Shown here: piece by piece, positions 1-9,497 of the stretch
Layout: every line of letters starts with the position of its first letter
Position numbering within the stretch: the stretch's first letter is position 1
Assembly (NCBI RefSeq): GCF_900143675.1
Contig: NZ_FRFC01000004.1
Span: forward strand, 62,001 to 126,000
Reading direction: 5' to 3'
DNA from: Candidatus Nitrosotalea sinensis
Lineage (GTDB): Archaea > Thermoproteota > Nitrososphaeria > Nitrososphaerales > Nitrosopumilaceae
DNA length: 64,000 nt
Program-made: the position numbers and the translations under genes
The notes under the pieces: model-generated
Told to the model about the DNA's origin: nothing
Databases searched by the model: none
The model's input: only the letters and a program-made list of their open reading frames with translations

Positions 1-15
1 TGATTTTAATCGTAT

Positions 16-741
16 GTGCATGATACTTGGCATCACGATATGATTTCACGAATTGAAGAAAATGATCTAGGTTTTACTAGCCTCTGGAGCAATGCTAAAA
101 AAATGGAATGTGGCACATTGTTCCTAAATACATTGTTTACAGATGATCTTTTTTTTAACAAATTATCTGATGTTTCATGTATTAGCGAGCAAATGATTGA
201 TGAATCCATAAAATATTTTCAGAAAGAACATTTGCTCCCCTGTGTATATTCTGTAAATTATAAAGAACTTGAAAATCTGCTTGAAAGAAAAGGATTTGTG
301 CATCATGATACGTTGCACGTATTAAAAAGAAATACTGGAGAAAATAGGAAAATAAGTGCAATCAAAATAAACACTGATACTGTTTCACTGTGGACTGATA
401 TTTTTTGCAGGGCATATGATTGTCTAGAATGGGGACCAGATGTGACAAAAGCTGTTGAAAATTCGTTACAGTGTGCAGATTACTTTATAGATGAATCAAA
501 GAGCTCATGCGTGGCTCTATATGAGAAAAATGATATTCTTGGCCTGTATTGTCTTGGAACCGTCACTGATCGAAGAAATAGCGGGCTTGCCTCACTGCTT
601 GTTGACTTTGCATCAAATGAGGTCAAATCAAGGTCTTTAGAATGCCTTATCCTGGAAACATATGGCAGGGATAATCTTTTGAAATTTTATTCAAAGCTTG
701 GATTTGAACAGGTCTATGAAAAAAAAGTCTATACTATTTGA
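16..741 (+). CDS. GNAT family N-acetyltransferase
   Basis: A 241-residue protein whose last 80 residues look like a GNAT acetyl-CoA-binding fold: a strand with GLYCLGTV, then DRRNSGLASLLVDFA (a variant of the R/Q-x-x-G-x-G/A loop), and a C-terminal LKFYSKLGFEQ typical of the family. The N-terminal 110 residues have no motif I recognise. The chosen start is GTG just after an in-frame stop; an ATG at 40 is also possible. The acceptor substrate cannot be deduced. The 3' end overlaps the convergent deoxyhypusine synthase gene by 8 nt. Confidence 0.75.
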   Translation: MHDTWHHDMISRIEENDLGFTSLWSNAKKMECGTLFLNTLFTDDLFFNKLSDVSCISEQMIDESIKYFQKEHLLPCVYSVNYKELENLLERKGFVHHDTLHVLKRNTGENRKISAIKINTDTVSLWTDIFCRAYDCLEWGPDVTKAVENSLQCADYFIDESKSSCVALYEKNDILGLYCLGTVTDRRNSGLASLLVDFASNEVKSRSLECLILETYGRDNLLKFYSKLGFEQVYEKKVYTI

Positions 742-1672
742 GCTTGGAAACTAGTGCAGAATAAAGGAAAGGTAGAATGGTTGTTGCTTCAGCATGGATT
801 GTAGTCTGCTTGGCATTTTTTGTCACTTTGCCCCATGATATTGCTTCTCTGACAAGTGCTCCACTAAGACTTCCGTCAAATTCTTGAGCTGTTGTAATGT
901 ATACTGCATAATCTAGACCTTCTCGATATTGGTTCCACCATAAAGTGTGGTGTTTTGATATTCCGCCGCCTATCATGAGTGCTCCTGATTTTTTTGCCTT
1001 GAATATCAATCCTGACAACAAGTCGCCATCTGCAACAATGTTGAGCTTAAAATCTGCATGATTTTGTGAAAACATCCAGATTTGACTTCCTACTGCACCG
1101 TCCATTATGCCAGGTACTATTACAGGTATGTTGTTTTTGCTTGCCCAGTACAAGAACGAGTCTTCTCCCAAGTTCTCACCTATCATTTTTGTTATCTCAT
1201 GAGTTGACATGTCTTTCTTGCCTTCCTTGTATGCTTTTTGCAAAAAGCCCTGCATCTTTTCTTCTATGAGTGGACCGTAGCTTTTCAGAGGGACTAGAAC
1301 ATTTCCTAATCTGTGAATTTCTTTTTCGACAAGCTCACTATCATCCATTGTAAATGATCCTTCTAGATAATTGGAATAATGTCGAGCAATATCATGATCT
1401 AGCGCACCGCATGTTGTTATTATGACATCACACATTTTGTTTTTCACCATGTCTGTAATTATGCCTCTCAGGCCGGTTGACACCACTGCCCCCACAAATG
1501 ACATGAATTTCAAACAATTCTTGTCTTCGATCATGGAAGTTAGTATGTTGAGGCCGTCTACCAGATTCTTGGATTCAAATCCACCTGATTTTGACATTTG
1601 TTCAAATATTGACTCTATGGAATCTCCTTTCTTGATGGATATGTCTTTAACTGGTTTACCAGGCTTTATCAT
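734..1672 (-). CDS. dys: Deoxyhypusine synthase
   Basis: Catalyses transfer of the aminobutyl group of spermidine to a lysine of aIF5A, the first step of hypusine formation (family knowledge). The 312-residue length fits the family. Visible hallmarks are the NAD-binding TTCGALDHD near residue 87, GGGISKHH at 235-242 with the paired histidines, DYAVYITTAQEFDGSLSGA, and SWGKV with the lysine expected to carry the enzyme intermediate at residue 282. A TATA-like box near 1697-1708 on this strand lies at the right distance for a nearly leaderless mRNA. A paralogue lacking the paired histidines lies at 25380-26444. The gene is divergent from inositol-phosphate synthase. Confidence 0.93.
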   Translation of the reverse strand: MIKPGKPVKDISIKKGDSIESIFEQMSKSGGFESKNLVDGLNILTSMIEDKNCLKFMSFVGAVVSTGLRGIITDMVKNKMCDVIITTCGALDHDIARHYSNYLEGSFTMDDSELVEKEIHRLGNVLVPLKSYGPLIEEKMQGFLQKAYKEGKKDMSTHEITKMIGENLGEDSFLYWASKNNIPVIVPGIMDGAVGSQIWMFSQNHADFKLNIVADGDLLSGLIFKAKKSGALMIGGGISKHHTLWWNQYREGLDYAVYITTAQEFDGSLSGALVREAISWGKVTKNAKQTTIHAEATTILPFLYSALVSKLK

Positions 1673-1759
1673 GAAAACCCAAATTAGTTTTGGGCTATAA
1701 AATCCTCTGTTCTAAATCACAAGTAATTAATATAATGGGTTATTTGGTAGCTATCGAAG
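1673..1759. promoter_or_regulatory. Divergent promoter region of dys and ino1
   Basis: For the rightward gene, an AATTAATATAATGG stretch at about 1726-1738 is centred about 26 nt before the TTG start at 1760, which predicts a leaderless transcript. For the leftward gene, a TATA-like box lies near 1697-1708. An inverted repeat CCCAAA-N5-TTTGGG at 1678-1694 sits between the dys TATA box and its start codon and could be an operator; it is short and may be chance. Confidence 0.5.
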
Positions 1760-2827
1760 TTGGGTAAGAAAATAAAGATTGCAATAGCTGGAGTTGGTAA
1801 TTGTGCTTCGGCAATAATTCAAGGTGCAAAATATTATACTGAAAATAGACATGACACAATCGGCCTTACGGCCTATAATATCGGAGGATATGAACCAGGA
1901 GATATTGAGGTTGTAGCGGCATTTGACGTGGCAGACACCAAAGTAGGCAAAGATGTAGCAGAAGCCATCTATGCAAGACCAAATAATACCATTACAGTGG
2001 CTGAAGTGCCAAAAACAGGTGTAATTGTACAAAAAGGTCCTACCCTTGACGGTGTTGGAAGACACCTAAGCAGAATCGTCACTCCTTCATCAGATCCTGA
2101 TGTTAACGTAAAGAAAATTCTCCAAGACAGTGGGGCTGAGATGCTTGTGAATTATCTTCCAGTGGGAAGCACAAATGCAGTAAGACATTATGCAAGTCAG
2201 GCTTTGGAGGCAGGAATTGGATTTCTAAATGCCATCCCTGTGTTTATTGCATCTGAACCAAAATGGCAACAAGCCTATGCGGATAAGAAAATTCCACTTG
2301 CAGGAGATGATGTCATGAGTCAGCTAGGTGCTACCGTAGTTCACAAGACCCTTGTCAAACTCTTTGTGGATAGAGGTGTCCAGATTGATGGAACATATCA
2401 ACTAAACATTGGTGGTGACATGGACTTTTACAACATGCTTGATGAGGAACGACTTGAGGACAAGAGAATAAGCAAGACCAGTGCTGTAAAAGCAATGGCA
2501 GATTATGATATTCCCATGAGAATTGGCCCAAGTGATTATGTTGATTTTATTGACAATGAGAAGATCTGTTACATTAATTTAGAAGGAAAGTACTTTGGTA
2601 AAATCCCAGTCAAATTAGATCTTAAACTCAAGGTAATTGATGCATACAATAGTGCAGGAATAATGATCGACGCAATAAGAGGATTAAAGATTGCACTTGA
2701 TCGAAAATTGTATGGTCCAATGACTAGCATTTCCTCATACTGTTTCAAGCATCCTCCAATCCAGATGCCATATACTGAGGCAAAGAAAGCATTTGGAGAA
2801 TTTGTAGAAGGCAAGAGAGACAGTTAG
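1760..2827 (+). CDS. ino1: myo-Inositol-1-phosphate synthase
   Basis: NAD-dependent isomerisation of glucose-6-phosphate to L-myo-inositol-1-phosphate, the head-group precursor for archaeal inositol phospholipids (family knowledge). The 355 residues begin with a Rossmann motif IAIAGVGNCASA. Further family blocks are NYLPVGS, FLNAIPVFIAS and LAGDDVMSQLGATVVHKTL, and LNIGGDMDFYNM. The start is TTG, supported by a TATA box about 26 nt upstream. A CDP-alcohol phosphotransferase at 28838-29410 could use the product. The gene stands alone between dys and smc. Confidence 0.93.
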   Translation: MGKKIKIAIAGVGNCASAIIQGAKYYTENRHDTIGLTAYNIGGYEPGDIEVVAAFDVADTKVGKDVAEAIYARPNNTITVAEVPKTGVIVQKGPTLDGVGRHLSRIVTPSSDPDVNVKKILQDSGAEMLVNYLPVGSTNAVRHYASQALEAGIGFLNAIPVFIASEPKWQQAYADKKIPLAGDDVMSQLGATVVHKTLVKLFVDRGVQIDGTYQLNIGGDMDFYNMLDEERLEDKRISKTSAVKAMADYDIPMRIGPSDYVDFIDNEKICYINLEGKYFGKIPVKLDLKLKVIDAYNSAGIMIDAIRGLKIALDRKLYGPMTSISSYCFKHPPIQMPYTEAKKAFGEFVEGKRDS

Positions 2828-2912
2828 ATCTCAGATTGTAATTTTTATTCTGCAGCTCAAGTAAACTTGTCAATAATCGGTTATTTCGGTTCAAACCTCT
2901 ATTTCCTTTGCA

Positions 2913-5900
2913 ATGGTCCATATTCGTAAGCTAGAGATCTTTGGGTTCAAGTCATTTGGGTACAAAAATACCATTGTTAACTTTGAGCAGGGACTGGTAG
3001 CAATCTCTGGCGCAAATGGATCTGGTAAAAGCAACATTCTTGATGCCATTTCTTTCTCATTGGGTGAAAATTCACCCAAGGTAATGAGGGTGGACAAGTT
3101 ACGCTCTTTACTTCATGATGTGGATAATGCTAAACATGGCGCAAAAATTGCACGTGTGAGTTGTCATTTTGATAATACTGATAGAAAGATTCCTGTTGAT
3201 TCTAACACCGTTACAATAACAAGGGAAATGGACGAAAACGGTGAAAATATCTACTATTTGAACCAAAAAAAAGTGCTCAGAAACCATATTCTTGATATTT
3301 TAGAGGTTGCAAATTGCGGCATTCACAAACTAAACATTGTACAACAGGGTACAATTACAAGAATATCAGAATTCAACTCAGAAGAAAGACGAAAGATAAT
3401 TGAAGATATCATCGGACTTGCATATTTTGATGAAAAAAAGACTGAATCTCTAAAACAACTAGATGAAGCAGACAGAAGACTAGAGATTGCACTTGCAAGA
3501 ATGGATGAAATAAAAAAACGCATTGATGACCTTGAACTAGAACGCAATAACCAATTGAGATTTGACGCTATTGATAAAGAACTAAAGAGACTCTATGCAA
3601 TACAATCATCAAACAAACTAAGAGATATTGAAACAACAAAGGTGTCAAAAGAAAGAAACCTCAATGCAATCCAATCTGAATCCAAAAAATTCGAAGAGCA
3701 AAGAAATCTCTTGCGAGATGAAATAAAGAAACTTGAAGAAGAAAAACAAAAATTCATGGATGAAGTGAATGTATACAATCAAGCTAAAGCAACAATTGAC
3801 TCTGAATTGGCAGCAGCGATGCATCAGTTCGAATCCGCAAACAGCAAGCTTGCTACAAATGCCAGGCGACTGTCTGCAATTGAATCTAGGTTGCCAGAAA
3901 TCCAATCAGAACTTGCTGGATTAAATGAGCGACGCACTATTCTCGAAAACCAAATAACTGAACTGAAAAATTCTGTTGCGGCAATGAACGAAACCCGGAA
4001 ATCAGCAACTGCTGAACTTGCATCTGTAGACTCGGAAATAAGCCAAGTCTTAAAACAACAATCACAAATTGCTGCAAATAAACTTCGTGTGGATGAAACA
4101 GTCAGAAAGCTTACCGACCAACTCACTGAAACAAAATTATCAATTTCAAAACTTGAGCAAGAAAGACTTGATATTCAAAACAAGGTGGAACAAAACTCTT
4201 CAAAGGTAAAAACAATACTTACAGAGAAAGAGCATCTGTTGGACTTTGAGAGAAAATTAAGACAGGTGCGAGCAGGACACGAAGCTGCAATCAATGACAT
4301 AAAATCAAGACTTGCTAACATGCGTGAAAGACGAACCAAGATTGAAAAAGACATTGAGGAGACATCTATAATATTTGAAAAGGCAAGCAAGGCTGCAGCA
4401 CAGTATGAAGCAAAAATCAAAGTAGTCAAGGAAGTGATGCACGAAGATTATTCTATTGCAAAACTCAAGGAAGATTCAAAGAGACTTGGAATTCAAGGAT
4501 TGGTATTTGAGATTCTTACCTGGGACAAACAATATGAAAGACCAATTCTTGCAGTAGGATCTGATTGGCTCAAAGGTCTAGTAGTAAATGATTTTGCAAC
4601 ACTTCTTGGACTTGCAGAATTCGCACAAGAAAAAAAATTGCCAAAAATAAGAATAATCCCGTTAGATGCCATCTCTGACTCTAAGATATCTGTGAATAAA
4701 GAACAAGGTGTCATGGGAATATTGTCTGATTTTGTTAAATGTGATTCAAAGTTTGAATCTCTTAAAAATTTCATTTTTGGAAATATTGTACTAGTTGATT
4801 CCAAGCAGAAAGCGTATGAACTATCAAAGAAAGGATATAGGTCTGTTACAGTAGATGGGCAATTCTTTGAAGCAGATGCAAATGCAGTTGTTGTCGATGT
4901 AAATTCAAAAGTATCACATCTCACAAAAATAATACTGCTCAGCACTTCTGTGGATGGCCTTGTACAGTCTCTTGAACTCTTGAGAAGATTCATACAAAAC
5001 AAGAAAGGTCAATTAAAAAAATTAGAACGAATTACTGACAGTCTGGAAAACAGATACAATTCATCTGAGACTGGCCTTGCAAATGTTACTCTAAACCTCA
5101 ATGAAATCAAGACAAAACTAAAGGGATTGGGCATATCTGAAGACCAACTTACATCAAGAATCACACAATTGCGTAAACGAGAAGACAGCATAATGGTTAG
5201 CCTGTCAAAACTACAATCTTACGAGTCATCATTAGACGAACGCATCTATCTAACAAAGGAAAATTATGCTGATGAGGGTCAAGCACGAGTGGCAAGCCTG
5301 CTGTCATCTTTGAACGAGAAACGTGCAAGCCTACTTGGTTCACATAGTACAATATCTACACAGTTCAGAGAATTGACAGGAAACCTGACTAACCTTGGAA
5401 ATGAAGAAAATTCCCTCAAGGCAAATGTCAGGCTCTTGACGCAGGAGCAATCCTCGTTAAATCATGAGAAATATGACATTGAAGTCCAATCCAGAGCGCT
5501 TGCCAAAGAAAAGGAAGGCATAGACTCTGTACTTGTCACATTAAGAGAAAAAGAACAGCAGCTCATATCTACATCAGGAACCTCTGTATCTACTCTGAAA
5601 GAATATGATGCTAAACTAAAGAACTTGTATGAATCTGAACGGGGTATAAGTAAAGAGGTCAACGGTCTTGAAAGACAATCTGATTCATTGATGCGTGATA
5701 TTAGAGATCTGACAGAAAATGAGACAAGAATAAGAAAAACACTGGAATCATATGGGTATGATTCTCTCTTGGAATCGTTTGACGTTGATCAAATATTGAT
5801 TGAACTAGAATCTGAAAAGAAAAGAATGGCGGGTTCTCTTAATACAAGAGCCCCTGATCTGTATGTTGAAGTCTCTAATGGTTATCGTTCCATGTCGTCA

Positions 5901-6437
5901 AGAAAGAACGAGTTGGAAGAAGAAAGAAACTCTATTGTAAAATTCATCGAAGAAATCGATAAAGGAAAACGACAAACATTCCTTGAGTCCTATGATAAGG
6001 TTGACAAGGATATTAGGGAGATATTTAGCAAGATGACTGGTGGGAATGCATGGCTTGAAATTCAAAACGAGGATGACATCTTCTCATCAGGAATATCATA
6101 TCTGGTGCAATTTCCAAACAAACCAAAAAGAGAATCAACATCAATCAGTGGTGGTGAAAAAACACTTGCAGCAATTACCTTCTTGCTTGCGCTTCAAAAA
6201 CTAAAGCCTTCTCCATTCTATCTTCTTGATGAAGTCGACGCACATCTTGACGCACTAAATACTGAAAGGCTGTCCAATATACTTGAGGACAGAGCTGGAG
6301 GAAATCAAATAATCATGGTGTCGCTCAAGGATTCAGTGGTAAAAAAAGCCAGGCTAGTCTATGGCGTATTTCCACGAAATGGTGTATCACATGTTGTATC
6401 ACACAGAATATCTAATATTTCAGAAGTTGCTAACTAG
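2913..6437 (+). CDS. smc: Chromosome segregation ATPase SMC
   Basis: A 1174-residue structural-maintenance-of-chromosomes protein, full length. The N-terminal head has a Walker A GANGSGKS at residues 33-40. Two long heptad-rich coiled coils flank a hinge at about residues 525-660 (from GIQGLVFEILTW onward). The C-terminal head carries the ABC signature SISGGEKTLAAITFLLAL and a Walker B FYLLDEVDAHLDALN. It organises and compacts DNA, usually with kleisin partners ScpA and ScpB; no such gene is visible in this window. The ATG start follows an 85-nt gap after ino1. The 3' end overlaps the convergent ABC ATPase gene by 4 nt. Confidence 0.96.
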   Translation: MVHIRKLEIFGFKSFGYKNTIVNFEQGLVAISGANGSGKSNILDAISFSLGENSPKVMRVDKLRSLLHDVDNAKHGAKIARVSCHFDNTDRKIPVDSNTVTITREMDENGENIYYLNQKKVLRNHILDILEVANCGIHKLNIVQQGTITRISEFNSEERRKIIEDIIGLAYFDEKKTESLKQLDEADRRLEIALARMDEIKKRIDDLELERNNQLRFDAIDKELKRLYAIQSSNKLRDIETTKVSKERNLNAIQSESKKFEEQRNLLRDEIKKLEEEKQKFMDEVNVYNQAKATIDSELAAAMHQFESANSKLATNARRLSAIESRLPEIQSELAGLNERRTILENQITELKNSVAAMNETRKSATAELASVDSEISQVLKQQSQIAANKLRVDETVRKLTDQLTETKLSISKLEQERLDIQNKVEQNSSKVKTILTEKEHLLDFERKLRQVRAGHEAAINDIKSRLANMRERRTKIEKDIEETSIIFEKASKAAAQYEAKIKVVKEVMHEDYSIAKLKEDSKRLGIQGLVFEILTWDKQYERPILAVGSDWLKGLVVNDFATLLGLAEFAQEKKLPKIRIIPLDAISDSKISVNKEQGVMGILSDFVKCDSKFESLKNFIFGNIVLVDSKQKAYELSKKGYRSVTVDGQFFEADANAVVVDVNSKVSHLTKIILLSTSVDGLVQSLELLRRFIQNKKGQLKKLERITDSLENRYNSSETGLANVTLNLNEIKTKLKGLGISEDQLTSRITQLRKREDSIMVSLSKLQSYESSLDERIYLTKENYADEGQARVASLLSSLNEKRASLLGSHSTISTQFRELTGNLTNLGNEENSLKANVRLLTQEQSSLNHEKYDIEVQSRALAKEKEGIDSVLVTLREKEQQLISTSGTSVSTLKEYDAKLKNLYESERGISKEVNGLERQSDSLMRDIRDLTENETRIRKTLESYGYDSLLESFDVDQILIELESEKKRMAGSLNTRAPDLYVEVSNGYRSMSSRKNELEEERNSIVKFIEEIDKGKRQTFLESYDKVDKDIREIFSKMTGGNAWLEIQNEDDIFSSGISYLVQFPNKPKRESTSISGGEKTLAAITFLLALQKLKPSPFYLLDEVDAHLDALNTERLSNILEDRAGGNQIIMVSLKDSVVKKARLVYGVFPRNGVSHVVSHRISNISEVAN

Positions 6438-7393
6438 TTTATCTTGACAAAACATGCAACTTGTCTTTCTTTGGACACATTTTCTAATTTTGGTTCTTGC
6501 ATGCATTTTTCTATTGCATAAGGACATCTTTCTCTGAATCTGCAGCCTTGCTGTGCACTCTTTGTTTGTTCTTTAATTCGTATCTCTTTTTCTCTGTGCA
6601 AATTATCTGGGTCTGGATTTGAAATAGAATCTAAAAGTGCCTGAGTGTATGGATGAAATGGTGTTGCTAATACATCGCGTATGGGTCCTGTCTCTACAAT
6701 CTGTCCGCTGTATAAAATAGCAATTCTGTGTCCAATATATCCAGCAGTTGACAAGTCATGTGTTATGTAAAGAAAAGATATTCCATGTTTTTGTTGCAAT
6801 TCTTTTATTAGTTCTAGTATGCCGATTCTAACTGATACATCAAGCATGGAAACTGGTTCATCTGCTATGACAAGTTTTGGATTTGTTACAATTGCTCGCG
6901 CGATTGCAACTCTCTGTCTTTGTCCTCCTGAAAGCATGTGTGGATATTTTCGTGCAATCTCTTCTACGGGTTCAAGTTTGACTTGTCCTAGTGCTTGCAG
7001 TGCATATGACGTTCTTTCATCCTTGTTTCCTTTTTGATGAATTTCCAGAGGCTCTTTGACAGTGTCTAGCACTGTCATTCTTGGATTGATGGATGCATAC
7101 GGGTCTTGGTGGATCATCTGGCATCCAAGTCGTATTTTCTTTAAGGAGTTTTGATCATTTGTTATCTTGACACCGTCAAAAATTATCTCTCCTGAATCTG
7201 GTTCTAATACTCCTAGTATCAGACGTGCAATACTGGTCTTTCCAGAACCTGATTCTCCTGCAAGAACTAGCGTCTCTCCTTGTTTTATCTCAAATGAGAT
7301 CCCATCTGCCACTTGCGTGATCTCTTTTGTTCCTCTTGATCCTTTTTTCGTGAATTTCTTTTTGAGATCTTTTACTATTAGGAGATCATTCAT
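6434..7393 (-). CDS. Oligopeptide/dipeptide-type ABC transporter ATPase (DppF-like)
   Basis: An ATP-binding subunit of the peptide/nickel (Opp/Dpp) importer family. Walker A GESGSGKTS, Q-loop QMIHQDPYASINPRMT, signature LSGGQRQRVAIARAI, Walker B KLVIADEPVSMLDVSVR and H-loop YITHDL are visible. A Cys-rich C-terminal extension (GCRFRERCPYAIEKC) is typical of this family and in some members binds an Fe-S cluster. The ATG at 7393 is chosen because a TATA-like box at 7413-7422 is centred 26 nt upstream; the frame stays open to 7423. Its partner ATPase is at 8444-9379, but no permease or binding protein is in the window, so the substrate is unknown. Confidence 0.9.
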   Translation of the reverse strand: MNDLLIVKDLKKKFTKKGSRGTKEITQVADGISFEIKQGETLVLAGESGSGKTSIARLILGVLEPDSGEIIFDGVKITNDQNSLKKIRLGCQMIHQDPYASINPRMTVLDTVKEPLEIHQKGNKDERTSYALQALGQVKLEPVEEIARKYPHMLSGGQRQRVAIARAIVTNPKLVIADEPVSMLDVSVRIGILELIKELQQKHGISFLYITHDLSTAGYIGHRIAILYSGQIVETGPIRDVLATPFHPYTQALLDSISNPDPDNLHREKEIRIKEQTKSAQQGCRFRERCPYAIEKCMQEPKLENVSKERQVACFVKIN

Positions 7394-7406
7394 CAAATCA
7401 TGGTAT

Positions 7407-7429
7407 GATCGCAAATATATCAAGCGATC
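7407..7429. promoter_or_regulatory. Inverted repeat enclosing the TATA box of the DppF-like gene
   Basis: GATCGC at 7407-7412 and its reverse complement GCGATC at 7424-7429 flank an 11-nt AT-rich core that holds the predicted TATA box (7413-7422). A protein bound here would block TBP, so a repressor operator is a reasonable inference. The same GATCGC hexamer occurs upstream of the partner ATPase gene at 9442-9447. Confidence 0.45.
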
Positions 7430-7475
7430 ACTATCTAAGAACCTGATCAGCGCAAAGTTTTAAAAGGTATACCAT

Positions 7476-8417
7476 ATGAGGAGATTCGTGAACTCAAAAC
7501 TACTCGCAATCTCAGTTATAGCCGGGTTGGTATTTAGTGCAGGTTCCGTTTACATTAGTCACAAAGTATTCGCTGATGATCCATGGTCTGATATTGCAGC
7601 AAGACAACAAGCTGCAGAACAAAAGGCTATGGCAAAATACATGTCATACTACCAGTTTGCAAACATGGATGAATCCAAGAGAAACTGGTCTGGCCTTACC
7701 AGCGTAGAGACTGATGAAACAAGCAGAGGCAGAGATATTCCAGCTCAAGCACAAGTTTCATTACAAAACGCCATTGCTCAATTTGACAATATTCACGCAA
7801 AGCAATTGACTGACTTACAATCAAATGCTTATCTTGGTCTAAACGATACTGCTACTGATACACAAGGAAGAGATAGAAATGCAATGCTTGACGCTGCAAG
7901 AGCATCATCGTTGGCTCAAGCAGAAGATATTGTTGGCCAATTAACAAAGATTCAGCAAGACTATGCAAACTTCCAACCAGGTGCAGTAACTGATACAACA
8001 TCTACTTATGATAGACAAACTCAAATAACAAAGAACATGGATGATGCCGAAACACAAGCAGCAGCACTAGTTAACAAATTGGCAACACTTGACCAAGTCT
8101 ATGTAGACTTGAGCCAATATGTGGACCCAGCACAGTTTACATACAAACCAAACACTGTTACAAATGAACAAACTCATCCAGGTCGCAACTTGAGCCCACA
8201 AGAGGCATACGCATTAGAAAAAGCAGTCATGATATTCAACCAAATTCATGAGAGACACATTGCATTGCTACAGTCAAACTACTATGGATTGACAAGTACA
8301 CCAACTAATGAAAACGGTGCAGATAGAAATGCATTACTTGCACAAGCACAGCAAGTCTCAATGGACAATGCCTTGAGAATATACAACTCTTACTACAACG
8401 GCACAGGCCTCAAGTAA
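7476..8417 (+). CDS. Secreted helical protein with internal duplication, function unknown
   Basis: A 313-residue protein with an N-terminal signal-like segment (LAISVIAGLVFSAGSVY, then FADDPW). The rest is alanine- and glutamine-rich and probably helical. A segment of about 60 residues occurs twice: around residues 89-148, with FDNIHAKQLTDLQSNAYLGL and GRDRNAMLDAAR, and around residues 250-308, with FNQIHERHIALLQSNYYGL and GADRNALLAQAQ. I do not recognise the family. The gene lies on the opposite strand between two peptide-transporter ATPases. A TATA-like TTTTAAAA at about 7458-7465 would place transcription start near 7487, so the GTG at 7488 may be the true start. Confidence 0.7.
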   Translation: MRRFVNSKLLAISVIAGLVFSAGSVYISHKVFADDPWSDIAARQQAAEQKAMAKYMSYYQFANMDESKRNWSGLTSVETDETSRGRDIPAQAQVSLQNAIAQFDNIHAKQLTDLQSNAYLGLNDTATDTQGRDRNAMLDAARASSLAQAEDIVGQLTKIQQDYANFQPGAVTDTTSTYDRQTQITKNMDDAETQAAALVNKLATLDQVYVDLSQYVDPAQFTYKPNTVTNEQTHPGRNLSPQEAYALEKAVMIFNQIHERHIALLQSNYYGLTSTPTNENGADRNALLAQAQQVSMDNALRIYNSYYNGTGLK

Positions 8418-8443
8418 GTCTATAAAAAACTAGAAATTTTTTA

Positions 8444-9379
8444 CTAACTGTATAGCCAACACATTACGAAACCTGAAGATGTCTCTATTTTCGGAGGGTC
8501 TTTTTTGCATTTTTCCATTGCGTGTGGACATCTGTCATAAAATCTACACCCGCTCGGAGGATCTATAAGACTTGGAGGGTTGCCCTTTAGAGGTGTTTTT
8601 TGCACTGATTCATCTATCTTGGGTATGGAATCAAGTAATGCTATTGTGTAAGGATGTTGGGGATTGTTATAGACATCTGCTAAATTCCCGAATTCTACTA
8701 TCTGACCAGCATACATGATTCCAATTTTTTCTACAATCTCCGACAAGATGCCTAAATCATGTGATATGATGACAATTGACAGTCCGTCTTTTTTTAATTT
8801 CTTGAGTAGGACCATTATTTGAGCCTGGACAAGTACATCAAGTGCAGTTGTAGGCTCGTCTGCAATGACCATTTTTGGTTTCAAAATTAATGCCATGGCA
8901 ATGATGACTCGTTGCTTCATGCCACCACTGATTTCATGTGGATACTTGGCCAAAATCGAGTCTGACAACCCCACTGATGATATTATCTCACTTATTGCTT
9001 TTTGATGATCGCCATTGAAATTGTGCTTTTTGAGAATTTCTTCAAATTGTTTTTTTATGGTAAATACTGGATCCAATGAATTCATGGCGCCCTGAAATAT
9101 CATGGATATTTGCTTCCATCTTATTTTCTCTGAAAATTCTGAGTCAGTCATGTCAAGTATTGGCATGTCGTTGAAAATTATCTGACCACTGACCATGGCG
9201 TTTTTCTGTAATGACCTGAGAATGGCAAGCCCAAAAGTACTTTTTCCGCATCCACTCTCTCCTGCAATGCCTACGGATTCATTTTCCTTACATGAAAATG
9301 ATACATGATCTACAGCATGAACCAATTTCTCATTGTTGATGTATTGGACCACTAGATCCTTTACAGACAAGGTCGTCAC
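8444..9379 (-). CDS. Oligopeptide/dipeptide-type ABC transporter ATPase (DppD-like)
   Basis: The second ATPase of an Opp/Dpp-type importer, 311 residues. It has Walker A GESGCGKST, Q-loop ISMIFQGAMNSLDPVF, signature ISGGMKQRVIIAMAL, Walker B KMVIADEPTTALDVLVQ and ISHDLG. The C-terminal CRFYDRCPHAMEKC extension matches the partner. The start is GTG. Two such ATPases normally form a heterodimer under two permeases, which are not in this window. It is separated from the DppF-like gene by an oppositely oriented secreted-protein gene. Confidence 0.9.
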   Translation of the reverse strand: MTTLSVKDLVVQYINNEKLVHAVDHVSFSCKENESVGIAGESGCGKSTFGLAILRSLQKNAMVSGQIIFNDMPILDMTDSEFSEKIRWKQISMIFQGAMNSLDPVFTIKKQFEEILKKHNFNGDHQKAISEIISSVGLSDSILAKYPHEISGGMKQRVIIAMALILKPKMVIADEPTTALDVLVQAQIMVLLKKLKKDGLSIVIISHDLGILSEIVEKIGIMYAGQIVEFGNLADVYNNPQHPYTIALLDSIPKIDESVQKTPLKGNPPSLIDPPSGCRFYDRCPHAMEKCKKDPPKIETSSGFVMCWLYS

Positions 9380-9422
9380 AAAATCATGTAAGATCTAGTA
9401 CTACATTTGAGTTTTGAATTGT

Positions 9423-9450
9423 GTGATTGCTGTGATTATGTGATCGCTGT
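9423..9450. repeat. Imperfect 11-nt direct repeat upstream of the DppD-like gene
   Basis: GTGATTGCTGT (9423-9433) and GTGATCGCTGT (9440-9450) are direct copies 17 nt apart in the 118-nt gap between the DppD-like gene and the NusA-like gene. The second copy contains the GATCGC hexamer found around the DppF-like TATA box. It may be a shared regulator site; this is inference from sequence similarity only. Confidence 0.35.
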
Positions 9451-9497
9451 TTTCGCATGGTTTATCTGATAGTTTTGCAGGCAAAAAATCGATTTCC

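Noticed and set aside
2880-2910. GGTTCAAACC resembling a tRNA T-loop upstream of smc
   Set aside because: No acceptor, D or anticodon stems can be built around it; the surrounding sequence is AT-rich and leads into the smc start.
4493-5002. A 169-residue frame on the minus strand within smc
   Set aside because: Serine-rich antisense frame typical of shadows; no motif and entirely inside a conserved gene.
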